Assembly (NCBI GenBank): GCA_044220635.1
Contig: JBGAQP010000009.1
Span: 61,325-125,324 of the forward strand
From: JBGAQP01 sp044220635
GTDB taxonomy: Bacteria; Pseudomonadota; Gammaproteobacteria; Burkholderiales; Usitatibacteraceae
Reading direction: 5' to 3'
DNA: 64,000 nt
Below, one piece after another: positions 27,148 through 35,863 of the stretch. Position 1 is the stretch's first letter, and each line of letters starts with the position of its first letter. The translations under genes were made by a program, and so were the position numbers. The notes beneath the pieces are model-generated. The model ran no database searches and was not told the origin of the DNA. It saw nothing but the letters and a program-made list of their open reading frames with translations.

Positions 27148-28455
27148 ATGATCCGGCTCTTCCTCAAGCTCTACGGGCTGCTGATCGCCACGCTGCTCTT
27201 CTCGTTCGTGGTGCAGACCTACCTCATGGACTACGTCTACCGCGAGATGTCCTCGGGGTTCGATTTCCGCAACCGCTTCAAGGCCACGTTCCACCTGCTC
27301 GAGGAGTCGCTCGCCCCCCTGCCCCCGGACGCCTGGCCGGCGCGCTTCAGGGAGCTCGCCGCGGGCTTCGCCCACCCGGCGCGGCTCGAACGCCTCGAGG
27401 CGGTGGCGGGCGGCGCGGCGTTCGAGGCCGCCAAGGCGCGCTCGCTTCGCGAGGGCGCGATCGTCCACCTCGAGCGCGAGGGCGGGGGATTCCGGCTCTT
27501 CAAGCGGCTGCGCGGCAGCGACTACGTCGCCGCCCTGGAGTTTCCCGGCCCCGACAACCAGCGCATCCGGTTCGTCACCTACGCGGTCAACTGGACCACC
27601 GAGTTCCTGATCGTCGCGGTCCTGGTCTTCTTCTGGGTGCGCCCCTTCTGGCGCGATCTGGGCAAGCTCCGGGGCGCGGCCGATGCCGTCGGCGCCGGGC
27701 GCTTCGACGTGCGCGTGGCCGTCGGCCGGGGTTCGGCCCTGCGCTCGCTCGCCGAGGGCTTCAACGCGATGACCGAGCGCATCGCCGCCCTCGTCCAGTC
27801 GCACAAGGGACTCACGAGCGCGGTGTCCCACGAACTGCGCACGCCGCTCGCAAGGCTCAAGTTCGGCCAGTCGCTCGCCATCGACGAGCCCACGGCCGAG
27901 GGCAAGGACCGCTTCCTCACCCGGATGGAGAAGGACATCGCCGAGCTCGACGAGCTCACCACGGAGCTCCTCGACTACGCGAAGCTCGAGCGCGGCACCC
28001 CCGAGATGCGCCTGCAGAGCGTGCCCGCGGAGCCCTGGCTCGAGGACGTGATCGCCGATGCACGCCAGTCCGGCCTCGAGGCCGGCCGCCCGGCGCGCAT
28101 CGCGCCGAGCGTCGAGGTCGAGCAACTGCGCTGCGAGCCGCGTTACATGGCCCGCGCGGTGGTGAACCTGCTGCGCAACGCCCTGCACTACGCGCGCTCG
28201 ACGGTGAACGTCAGCGTGCGCTCCGAGGGCGGCCGCACGATCATCGACGTCGACGACGACGGCGCGGGGATTCCCGCGACCGACCGCGAGCGCGTCTTCG
28301 AGCCCTTCGAGCGCCTCGACCGCAGCCGGGATCGCGATTCCGGCGGTTTCGGGCTGGGGCTCGCGATCGTCCGCCAGGTCGCGCGCTGGCACGGCGGCGA
28401 GGCCTCGATCTCGCAATCCCCCCTCGGGGGCACCCGGGTCACCATCGCCTGGTAG
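27148..28455 (+). CDS. Sensor histidine kinase (RstB-like)
   Basis: This 435-residue inner-membrane kinase has two transmembrane helices (about residues 4-24 and 150-166) flanking a roughly 125-residue periplasmic sensor. HAMP follows (about 167-218), then the dimerisation domain with His228 in AVSHELRTPLARLKFGQSLA. The ATPase domain has N-box Asn344 (NLLRNALHYAR), DDDGAGIP near residue 370 and GFGLGLAIVRQ. It pairs with the regulator 28 bases upstream. The small periplasmic domain gives no ligand hint. It lies exactly between the two receptor pairs. Confidence 0.9.
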   Translation: MIRLFLKLYGLLIATLLFSFVVQTYLMDYVYREMSSGFDFRNRFKATFHLLEESLAPLPPDAWPARFRELAAGFAHPARLERLEAVAGGAAFEAAKARSLREGAIVHLEREGGGFRLFKRLRGSDYVAALEFPGPDNQRIRFVTYAVNWTTEFLIVAVLVFFWVRPFWRDLGKLRGAADAVGAGRFDVRVAVGRGSALRSLAEGFNAMTERIAALVQSHKGLTSAVSHELRTPLARLKFGQSLAIDEPTAEGKDRFLTRMEKDIAELDELTTELLDYAKLERGTPEMRLQSVPAEPWLEDVIADARQSGLEAGRPARIAPSVEVEQLRCEPRYMARAVVNLLRNALHYARSTVNVSVRSEGGRTIIDVDDDGAGIPATDRERVFEPFERLDRSRDRDSGGFGLGLAIVRQVARWHGGEASISQSPLGGTRVTIAW

Positions 28456-28558
28456 CGGCGGGCCCTCCCGGCCCCCCTTCATCCTCTCCCTCGATCTTCC
28501 GGTCCGCGTCCGCGGCCCCGGGACCTTGCTGTTCGCCTGGGTTCCATACCGCTGCTGC

Positions 28559-28574
28559 GCGCCACCCGCGGTGA
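28559..28574 (+). repeat. Second copy of the 16-bp element GCGCCAC(A/C)CGCGGTGA
   Basis: This element matches 20755-20770 in 15 of 16 positions. Both copies sit upstream of a type I receptor gene. Confidence 0.5.
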
Positions 28575-28590
28575 CTCGGCCGCGACCAAG

Positions 28591-28618
28591 TGTTGCGTGG
28601 GCACCACAAAACGCAACA
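28591..28618 (+). promoter_or_regulatory. Inverted repeat TGTTGCG-N14-CGCAACA
   Basis: Two perfect 7-bp half-sites flank 14 bases, ending 5 bp upstream of the -35 element of the receptor gene at 28733. The half-site TGTTGC/GCAACA recurs before the receptor gene at 31653. It is a likely regulator-binding site. Confidence 0.6.
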
Positions 28619-28623
28619 ACTTG

Positions 28624-28652
28624 TTGGAAATTTGGCGTTGTATCGCTATTCT
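28624..28652 (+). promoter_or_regulatory. Promoter of receptor copy C
   Basis: A -35 TTGGAA (28624-28629) and -10 TATTCT (28647-28652) are separated by 17 bp. The framework TGTTGGA-N14-TCGCTAT is shared exactly with the promoter at 31516. The leader to the ATG at 28733 is about 73 bases. Confidence 0.65.
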
Positions 28653-28732
28653 TCGCGGATCAATAAGACCACCCGGGCCGCAGTCCCAGATCCGGGAACC
28701 TCTGTCCACCCCACTTCCATTCGGGAGATTTC

Positions 28733-31393
28733 ATGAAGCAAATCAAGATGAAAAAGCTTCCCGTCGCGCTTTGCCAGGCCCTCGGTGCCGGCGTCGCGCT
28801 GTCGGTCCTTGCCGTGGGCGCCCAGGCGCAGCAGGCCCAGAAGGTCGAGAAGATCGAAGTCACGGGCACGAACATCAAGCGGGTCGACACGGAGACTCCC
28901 GCCGCCGTGTCGATCATCACGAAGGAAGACATCCAGCGCAGCGGCTCGACGACGATCTCGGAAGTGATCCGCCAGATCCCGGCGAACAACGCGGGCAGCT
29001 TCAGCGAGAACTCGCTCAACAGCTTCGCGGCGGGCGCGGCCTCCGTGTCGCTGCGCGGCCTCGGCCCCCAGGCGACCCTCATCCTGCTGAACGGCCGCCG
29101 CCTCACCAACTACGGCTTCGCGGTCGGCGCCCAGACCACCTTCGTCGACCTGAACACGATCCCGCTCGAAGTCGTCGAGCGCATCGAGGTGCTGAAGGAC
29201 GGGGCCTCCGCGATCTATGGCTCGGAGGCGATCGCGGGCGTGATCAACGTGATCCTCCGGAAGGACTTCAAGGGCGCGGAAGTCGGCGCCTCCTACAGCC
29301 AGACGAGCGAGCACGACGCGAAGGCCTGGCGCGGCACGGGCACGATCGGCTTCGGCGACCTCGCGAAGGACCGCTACAACTTCTTCGTGAACGTCGAGCA
29401 CCGCGAGCAGGACCCGATCAAGGCCGCCGACCGCGCCTGGACCTCCACGGGCACGCTCGTGACCTTCGGCAACCAGACCCGCCGCTCGATCAACGGCTAC
29501 CCCGGCAACTACCAGGCCCGGGCGGGCACGACGCCGGGCTTCACGGGCACCGCGCCCGTCGCGGGTTGCGCCCCGGACCGCCTCATCGCCAACGTCTGCC
29601 GCCTCGCGGAGGTCTCGAGCTACCTCACGACGGTGCCCGAGAACGAGCGCAACTCGATCTACGGGCGCCTCAACTGGGAGGTCGCGGCCAACCACACGTT
29701 CTTCGCCGAAGCCGGCTACATGAAGAACGAGACCTACATCCAGTCGACGCCGACCTTCCCGACCTCGTGGCTGCGCGCGACCGACCTGACATTGCAGACG
29801 ATCAACCCGATCATCCTGCCGGTGGGCCACCCGAACAATCCCTGGGCCGCGCCGGTGAACCTGCTCTACAGCTTCGAGGACATCGGCCCCCGCGACCAGC
29901 AGCTCACCTCGGAATACACGCGCCTCATCGCGGGCCTCAAGGGCACGATCGGCTCCTGGGACTACGACTCGGCCGTGGGCTACAACGAGAGCGAGACGAC
30001 GCAGGAACGCGGCGGATTCATCCGCGCGAGCGTCTACAACCGGGTGCTCGCCGACCAGTCCTACTACTTCGGCGACCGCAGCCGCAACTCGGATGCGCTG
30101 TACGCCGAGCTTTCCCCGAAGCTCCAGCGCGTGGGCGAGACGAGCACCACGTTCATCGACTTCCGGGCCTCCACCGAGCTCATGCAGATGGCCAACGGGC
30201 CTCTCGGTCTCGCCGTGGGCGGCGAGTACCGCAAGGAGGACATGAAGGACTCGCCCGACGAGCTGGTGCGCAGCGGCGACATCGTCGGCCTGGGCTCGAC
30301 GGCGGCGAGCGGCGACCGCAACGTGACCTCGATCTACGGCGAGCTCTCGATCCCGGTGCTGAAGACCCTCGAGGCGCAGCTCGCGGTCCGCTACGACAAG
30401 TACAGCGACTACGGCAATTCCACCACGCCGAAGGTCGGCCTCAAGTGGACGCCGCACCGCACCTTCGCGATCCGCGGCACCTACGCCGAGGGCTTCCGCG
30501 CTCCGGGCCTGCCCGAGATCCAGGACAGCTTCGCCGCCGGCTTCTTCAACGGCGTCGAGGACCCGGTGCGCTGCCCGGTGACCGGCGCGACCGCCGACTG
30601 CTTCTTCAGCATCCCCGCGGTCATTGGCGCGAACCCCGCGCTGCAGCCCGAGGAGTCGAAGAGCTGGACCGTGGGCCTCGTGTGGGAGCCGACGCAGGAC
30701 ATCTCGGCGACGCTCGACTACTACAGCATCAAACGCAACAACGAGATCACCACGATCGACCTCACGTTCCTGCTCGCGAACGAGGAACTCTTCCCCGGGC
30801 GCGTCACCCGCGGCCCGAACCTGCCCGCGGACCCCGCGGGCATTCCCGGCCCCATCCAGTCGGTGAACCTGATCTACGCGAACCTCTCGGAGACCGAGAC
30901 GGCGGGCGTGGACGCGGAGCTGCGCTGGAGGATCCCGCTCGCCGAATACGGCAAGCTCACGCTCGCCGGCTACGCCGCGTACACGGACAAGTACAAGTTC
31001 GCGGTCGAGCCCGGCGCCGAGATGGTCAACTACAACGGCACGCACAACCAGCCGCGCGTGGTGGCCAACGGCAGCGCCGTGTGGGAGCGCGGTCCCTGGA
31101 GCGCCGGCGTGGGCTTCAACTACGTGGGCAAGAACCTGTGGATCGGCTCGCCGTTCCAGACCTGCTCCGCGGCGGTCAACTCGGTCGGCGGCTGCGTGAT
31201 CAAGCCCTGGACGACGATGGACCTGATGGCGCGTTACACGGGGTTCAAGAACTGGACGGTCCGCGCGGGCATCAAGAACGTGCAGAACAAGCGCCCGCCG
31301 CTCGACATGAACAACACCGAGCTCTACAACCTCGTCTACCACAACATCCTCGGCAAGATCTACACCGCCTCGATCAACTACTCGTTCCGTTGA
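28733..31393 (+). CDS. TonB-dependent outer-membrane receptor, type I (copy C)
   Basis: The 886-residue receptor has a signal peptide (cleavage near AQAQQ) and a TonB-box-like EKIEVTGTNIKR. The plug domain has VSLRGLGPQATLILLNGRRL and VLKDGASAIYGSEAIAGVIN, and the barrel ends SINYSFR. Like copy A it carries a barrel motif ILPVGHPNNPWAAPVNLLYS that the type II copies lack. The ligand is unknown. It has its own promoter and ends at a strong terminator, so it is a single-gene transcript. Confidence 0.92.
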   Translation: MKQIKMKKLPVALCQALGAGVALSVLAVGAQAQQAQKVEKIEVTGTNIKRVDTETPAAVSIITKEDIQRSGSTTISEVIRQIPANNAGSFSENSLNSFAAGAASVSLRGLGPQATLILLNGRRLTNYGFAVGAQTTFVDLNTIPLEVVERIEVLKDGASAIYGSEAIAGVINVILRKDFKGAEVGASYSQTSEHDAKAWRGTGTIGFGDLAKDRYNFFVNVEHREQDPIKAADRAWTSTGTLVTFGNQTRRSINGYPGNYQARAGTTPGFTGTAPVAGCAPDRLIANVCRLAEVSSYLTTVPENERNSIYGRLNWEVAANHTFFAEAGYMKNETYIQSTPTFPTSWLRATDLTLQTINPIILPVGHPNNPWAAPVNLLYSFEDIGPRDQQLTSEYTRLIAGLKGTIGSWDYDSAVGYNESETTQERGGFIRASVYNRVLADQSYYFGDRSRNSDALYAELSPKLQRVGETSTTFIDFRASTELMQMANGPLGLAVGGEYRKEDMKDSPDELVRSGDIVGLGSTAASGDRNVTSIYGELSIPVLKTLEAQLAVRYDKYSDYGNSTTPKVGLKWTPHRTFAIRGTYAEGFRAPGLPEIQDSFAAGFFNGVEDPVRCPVTGATADCFFSIPAVIGANPALQPEESKSWTVGLVWEPTQDISATLDYYSIKRNNEITTIDLTFLLANEELFPGRVTRGPNLPADPAGIPGPIQSVNLIYANLSETETAGVDAELRWRIPLAEYGKLTLAGYAAYTDKYKFAVEPGAEMVNYNGTHNQPRVVANGSAVWERGPWSAGVGFNYVGKNLWIGSPFQTCSAAVNSVGGCVIKPWTTMDLMARYTGFKNWTVRAGIKNVQNKRPPLDMNNTELYNLVYHNILGKIYTASINYSFR

Positions 31394-31418
31394 TCGCGGG
31401 CGTTTGCCGCAGGCAATC

Positions 31419-31445
31419 GGGGGGCTTCGGCCCCCCTGTTTTTTT
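31419..31445 (+). terminator. Terminator after receptor C
   Basis: A 7-bp GGGGGGC / GCCCCCC stem with a TTCG tetraloop is followed by TGTTTTTTT, a strong intrinsic terminator. Confidence 0.93.
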
Positions 31446-31482
31446 CAGGCTTATCAGGGATCAACCATGATTCGTGACCGAC

Positions 31483-31500
31483 TGTTGCAAAAATGCAACA
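31483..31500 (+). promoter_or_regulatory. Palindrome TGTTGCA-AAAA-TGCAACA
   Basis: A perfect 7-4-7 inverted repeat ends 15 bp upstream of the -35 of the receptor gene at 31653. It shares its half-sites with the element at 28591-28618 and lies ten bases further from the promoter. Confidence 0.6.
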
Positions 31501-31515
31501 TTGGTCAAAAAGATG

Positions 31516-31544
31516 TTGGATAATTCACAGGCAGTCGCTATCAT
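31516..31544 (+). promoter_or_regulatory. Promoter of receptor copy D
   Basis: A -35 TTGGAT (31516-31521) and -10 TATCAT (31539-31544) are separated by 17 bp, with the same TGTTGGA-N14-TCGCTAT framework as the promoter of copy C. Confidence 0.65.
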
Positions 31545-31652
31545 CCTCCGCGTGTCAAAGGCCTGGAAGGACAACAAAACCAAGCCTCAACCCTTCCGCA
31601 AGTCTCTGTTTTTCCGAACAATCTGGTCATCCAAATCCTGGGGGTTTACACA

Positions 31653-34436
31653 ATGAATCCGAAGATGAAAAAGCTCTCCGTCGCGTTGGTGCACGCGCTC
31701 GGCGCGAGCGTGGCGGCGACCTTCGTTGCTTCCCCGGCCCTGGCCCAACAGGCACAGAAGGTCGAGAAGATCGAAGTCACGGGCTCCAACATCAAGCGCA
31801 TCGAGGGCGAGGGCGCGCTGCCCGTCACCGTCATTTCCCGCGACGAGATCTCGAAGTCCGGCGCGCAGACCGCCGCCGAGCTCATGGACAAGATCACCGC
31901 GAACACGACCGGCTACGCCGTCGCGGTCGGCGTGGGCGACTCGGGAACCCCGGGCCTTTCGGCCGCGGGCCTGCGCGGCCTGGGCTCCACCAACACCCTC
32001 GTGCTCCTGAACGGCCGGCGCCTGTCGAACTACGCCTTCAACGCCTCCGGCGGCGGCACGGTCAACCTGAACCAGATCCCGCTCGCGGCCGTCGAGCGCA
32101 TCGAGGTGCTGAAGGACGGCGCCTCCGCGATCTACGGCACGGACGCGATCGGCGGCGTGATCAACTTCATCCTCCGGAAGGACTACACCGGGGCCGAGAT
32201 CACCGCCTACGGGACCCACACCGACCAGGGTGGCGGCAACACCCGCAAGTACACGGGCGCCATCGGCTTCGGCGACATCAACAAGCAGCGCTTCAACATC
32301 CTCGCGACCGCCGACTACCAGAAGGACACGCCGCTCAAGGCGAGCCAGCGCAAGCAGTTCGCCGGCACGGCGATCCGCCCGGACCTCGGCTTCGCCCAGA
32401 CCTCGGGCAACGCGCCGCCCGCGAACTTCATCTTCGACGGCGTCATCTACAACACCGCCGCCGCGCAGGGTTGCGACCCCGCCGCCGGTTCGTTCCAGGT
32501 CAACGCGGCCACCGGCGCCCCGCAGCCCGAGCGCCTCAATTGCCGTTACGACTTCACCTCGGTGCTCGACATCTTCCCGCCCTCCGAGCGCAAGAGCTTC
32601 TTCACGCGCGCGGCGCTGCAACTCGGCAACGACCACCAGGCGTTCCTCGAGTACCACATGTCGCAGAACGAGATCACCTTCGCCTCGTCGGAGACGCCGG
32701 TCGCGGACTTCACGGGACTCGCGCCCTTCTTCTACCCGGCGGGCGGGCAGTACTACCCGACCTCGTTCGTGACCCCGGCGGCCGCCGGCGGCCAGACGAT
32801 CACGCCGACGGGTGACCTCACGCTCGCGGGCTGGCGCTCCAAGCAAGGCGGCCTGCGCACGAACCGCGCGGACTCCGAAGAGCAGCGCCTCGTCGTCGGC
32901 CTGCAGGGCGTGCTCATGGGCTGGGACTACAACACCGCCTACAACTCGAGCCGGTCGGAAGTCACCGACAACTACATCGACGGCTGGTTCAGCCAGCAGC
33001 GCCTGAGTGCGGCGATCGCCACCGGCGCGATCAACGTGTTCACCACGGGCCCGCTCGACCAGGCGGGAATGGCCGCGCTCAACTCCGCGAAGATCCTCCA
33101 GAAGGTGCGCGAGTCCGAGGCCTCGGTCGAGTCCTTCGACGGCCGCATCTCGAAGGAGATCATGGAGCTGAAGAACGGCCCCATGGCCCTCGCCCTCGGC
33201 TTCGAGTACCGCGAGGAGGAGCTCAACGACCGTCCGGATCCGGTGCAGTTCACCGGCGACATCCAGGGCGGCGGCGGCGCGCTTCCCCCGACCAACGCCA
33301 ACCGCGACGTCACGGCGTTCTTCGGCGAGCTGAACATCCCGATCCTCAAGAACCTGGAAGCCCAGCTCGCGGTGCGCTTCGACGACTACAGCGATTTCGG
33401 CAACACCACCAACCCGAAGGTGGCGCTGCGCTGGACGCCCACGAAGTCGACGCTGGTGCGCGCTTCCTACAGCACGGGCTTTCGCGCGCCGACGCTCTCC
33501 GACCTGTACCTGCCGCGCTTCCTCTCGAACACGGCCGACGTGCACAACGACCCGATCCGCTGCCCGAACTCGACCCCGATCGGCAGCTACGTCAACGCCA
33601 ACTTCGAGTGCGACGCGCAGTTCCAGAACCAGCTGGGCGGCAACACGGCGCTGCAGCCCGAGGAGTCGCGCCAGTGGACGATCGGCGTGATCTTCGAGCC
33701 GACGCCGAACGCCTCGATCGGCGCGGACTTCTGGTCGATCCGCCGCAGCGACTCGATCGGCGCGCTGGGCGACACCACGGTCTTCGACGTCTACGGCGGC
33801 GCGGACCCGGTGAACGCCGGCGGGCGGTTCGTGCGCACCGCGCGCCTTGCGGGCGGCGGCTGCGTGAACGACGTGGCGGGCTTCCAGACGCCGGCCGACA
33901 TCCCCTGCCCGATCGACTACGTCGTCCAGGTGCAGGACAACCTCGGCAACTACGTCACGACGGGCGTGGACCTCTCCGGTTCGCTTCGCTTCGCGCCCTC
34001 GGGCTACGGCCAGTTCACGCTGCGCGGCGACGGCACGTACATCTACCGCTACCGCTACCAGCAGCAGAAGGACGGTCCGTACCTCGACAACGTGGGCCTG
34101 TTCACCGCGGACAACCTCGCGATCTCCCGCTGGCGCCACAACGTGTCGCTCAACTGGCGCAGCGGCCCCTGGGGCGCGACGCTCGCGCAGAACTTCGTGC
34201 TGGGCTACACCGACGCGAGCGGCACGCGTCGCGTCGGCAGCTACGAGACCTGGGACATCCAGGGCCTCTGGGAAGGCTGGAGGGGACTGCAGGTCACGCT
34301 GGGCATCCGCAACGTGCTCGACCGCGACCCGCCGGCCTCCGACCAGGGCCAGAGCTTCCAGGTGGGCTACGATCCGCGCTACACGGATCCGCGCGGCCGC
34401 ATGTACTACATGGGCCTGAAGTACGCGTTCAAATAA
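31653..34436 (+). CDS. TonB-dependent outer-membrane receptor, type II (copy D)
   Basis: The 927-residue receptor starts MNPKMKKLSVALVHALGASV, with cleavage near ALAQQ and the TonB-box-like EKIEVTGSNIKR. It has a plug with LRGLGSTNTLVLLNGRRLSN and a barrel ending GLKYAFK. It is paralogous to the gene at 23548, with several blocks of almost identical DNA, including 23863-24080 against 31971-32188. It has its own promoter and terminator. The ligand is unknown. Confidence 0.92.
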   Translation: MNPKMKKLSVALVHALGASVAATFVASPALAQQAQKVEKIEVTGSNIKRIEGEGALPVTVISRDEISKSGAQTAAELMDKITANTTGYAVAVGVGDSGTPGLSAAGLRGLGSTNTLVLLNGRRLSNYAFNASGGGTVNLNQIPLAAVERIEVLKDGASAIYGTDAIGGVINFILRKDYTGAEITAYGTHTDQGGGNTRKYTGAIGFGDINKQRFNILATADYQKDTPLKASQRKQFAGTAIRPDLGFAQTSGNAPPANFIFDGVIYNTAAAQGCDPAAGSFQVNAATGAPQPERLNCRYDFTSVLDIFPPSERKSFFTRAALQLGNDHQAFLEYHMSQNEITFASSETPVADFTGLAPFFYPAGGQYYPTSFVTPAAAGGQTITPTGDLTLAGWRSKQGGLRTNRADSEEQRLVVGLQGVLMGWDYNTAYNSSRSEVTDNYIDGWFSQQRLSAAIATGAINVFTTGPLDQAGMAALNSAKILQKVRESEASVESFDGRISKEIMELKNGPMALALGFEYREEELNDRPDPVQFTGDIQGGGGALPPTNANRDVTAFFGELNIPILKNLEAQLAVRFDDYSDFGNTTNPKVALRWTPTKSTLVRASYSTGFRAPTLSDLYLPRFLSNTADVHNDPIRCPNSTPIGSYVNANFECDAQFQNQLGGNTALQPEESRQWTIGVIFEPTPNASIGADFWSIRRSDSIGALGDTTVFDVYGGADPVNAGGRFVRTARLAGGGCVNDVAGFQTPADIPCPIDYVVQVQDNLGNYVTTGVDLSGSLRFAPSGYGQFTLRGDGTYIYRYRYQQQKDGPYLDNVGLFTADNLAISRWRHNVSLNWRSGPWGATLAQNFVLGYTDASGTRRVGSYETWDIQGLWEGWRGLQVTLGIRNVLDRDPPASDQGQSFQVGYDPRYTDPRGRMYYMGLKYAFK

Positions 34437-34459
34437 GAAGCGGAAACAGCCGCAATGGG

Positions 34460-34487
34460 AAGGGGCCCTTCGGGGCCCCTTTTCTTT
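34460..34487 (+). terminator. Terminator after receptor D
   Basis: A 9-bp stem AAGGGGCCC / GGGCCCCTT with a TTCG loop is followed by TTCTTT. It closes the receptor region. Confidence 0.9.
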
Positions 34488-34520
34488 GTCCGTCGCCGGG
34501 GCGCGCGCTATCCTCGCCCC

Positions 34521-35021
34521 ATGCCGAGCGCGCCCATCCGCCCCGCCGCCGCCGCGGACCTCCCCGCGATCGTGGCGATCTACAACGCCTCGATCCCGGA
34601 GCGCCTGGCCACGGCCGACACCGAGCCCGTGACCGTCGCCCAGCGCGAGGAATGGTTCCGGGGCTTCGACCCGCGCTCGCGCCCGATCTGGGTCCTCGAG
34701 GAGGACGGTGCGATCGCCGGCTGGCTGGGGCTGCGCTCGTTCTACGGGCGCCCCGCCTACCACCGCACCGTCGAGGTGGCGGTCTACGTCGCCCCGGGGG
34801 CCCGGCGCCGCGGCGTGGCCCGCGCGCTCCTCGCCCGCGCGCTCGGCGAGGCGCCGGGCCTGGGCATCGCGACGATCCTCGCCTTCGTGTTCGCGCACAA
34901 CCGGCCGAGCGTGGCCCTGTTCGAGCGCTTCGGCTTCGCGCCCTGGGGCCGCCTGCCCCGCGTCGCGGAGCTCGACGGCGTGGAGCGCGACCTCGCGATC
35001 CTGGGCCGCCGGATCGCCTAG
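34521..35021 (+). CDS. GNAT family N-acetyltransferase (PAT/Bar-like)
   Basis: The 166-residue acetyltransferase has the phosphinothricin-acetyltransferase-like layout. It begins IRPAAAADLPAIVAIYNASI, has WLGLRSFYGRPAYHRTVEVA and the acetyl-CoA loop VAPGARRRGVARALLARALG, and then FVFAHNRPSVALFERFGFAP. Such enzymes acetylate small amines or amino acid analogues such as methionine sulfoximine; the substrate here is not known. The ATG at 34521 is chosen because an upstream in-frame ATG lies in the terminator of the preceding gene. Confidence 0.85.
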   Translation: MPSAPIRPAAAADLPAIVAIYNASIPERLATADTEPVTVAQREEWFRGFDPRSRPIWVLEEDGAIAGWLGLRSFYGRPAYHRTVEVAVYVAPGARRRGVARALLARALGEAPGLGIATILAFVFAHNRPSVALFERFGFAPWGRLPRVAELDGVERDLAILGRRIA

Positions 35022-35064
35022 GGCGCCGGGAGCGATCCGCTAGAATGACGCCTTCCCGATCGCG

Positions 35065-35859
35065 ATGAAGACCTACCTCGACCTCCTCTCGCACGTGCTC
35101 GCGCACGGAGCGCGCAAGTCCGACCGCACCGGCACGGGCACGCTCTCGGTCTTCGGCCACCAGATGCGCTTCGACCTCGCGCAGCGCTTCCCGCTGCTCA
35201 CCACCAAGAAGGTCCACACGAAGAGCGTGATCCACGAGCTGCTCTGGTTCCTCAAGGGCAGCACGAACGTCGCCTACCTGCGCGACAACGGCGTGACGAT
35301 CTGGGACGAGTGGGCGGATGCCTCGGGCGAGCTCGGGCCCGTGTACGGCTACCAGTGGCGCTCCTGGCCCGCGCCCGACGGCCGGCACATCGACCAGATC
35401 GCCGAGGTGGTCTCCCAGATCCGCGCGAACCCCGATTCCCGGCGGCTCATCGTCTCCGCATGGAACGTCGCCGACATCCCGAAGATGGCGCTCGCGCCCT
35501 GCCACGCGTTCTTCCAGTTCTACGTCTGCGACGGGCGGCTCTCCTGCCAGCTCTACCAGAGGAGCGCCGACATCTTCCTCGGCGTGCCGTTCAACATCGC
35601 CTCCTACGCGCTGCTCACGATGATGGTGGCGCAGGTGACGGGCCTGAAGCCCGGCGAGCTCGTCCACACCCTGGGCGACGCGCATTTGTATCTCAACCAC
35701 CTGGACCAGGCGCGCGAACAGCTCGCCCGCGCGCCGCGCGAGCTGCCCGTGATGCGCCTCAACCCCGACGTGCGCGACCTCCTCGCGTTCCGCTACGAGG
35801 ATTTCTCGCTCCAGGGCTACGACCCGCACCCGGCGATCAGGGCGCCCATCGCGGTCTAG
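35065..35859 (+). CDS. thyA: Thymidylate synthase
   Basis: ThyA methylates dUMP to dTMP using methylene-tetrahydrofolate. The 264-residue protein has the standard length and motifs: KSDRTGTGTLSVFGHQMRFD, the catalytic Cys in MALAPCHAFFQFYVCDGRLS, QRSADIFLGVPFNIASYALL and GDAHLYLNHLDQAREQL. The dihydrofolate reductase gene follows after 4 bases, which closes the folate cycle in one operon. Confidence 0.98.
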   Translation: MKTYLDLLSHVLAHGARKSDRTGTGTLSVFGHQMRFDLAQRFPLLTTKKVHTKSVIHELLWFLKGSTNVAYLRDNGVTIWDEWADASGELGPVYGYQWRSWPAPDGRHIDQIAEVVSQIRANPDSRRLIVSAWNVADIPKMALAPCHAFFQFYVCDGRLSCQLYQRSADIFLGVPFNIASYALLTMMVAQVTGLKPGELVHTLGDAHLYLNHLDQAREQLARAPRELPVMRLNPDVRDLLAFRYEDFSLQGYDPHPAIRAPIAV

Positions 35860-35863
35860 CCCG

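Noticed and set aside
31474..31656. A 60-codon open frame in the leader of receptor D
   Set aside because: It covers the palindrome and promoter, has no ribosome site and its translation is not protein-like.
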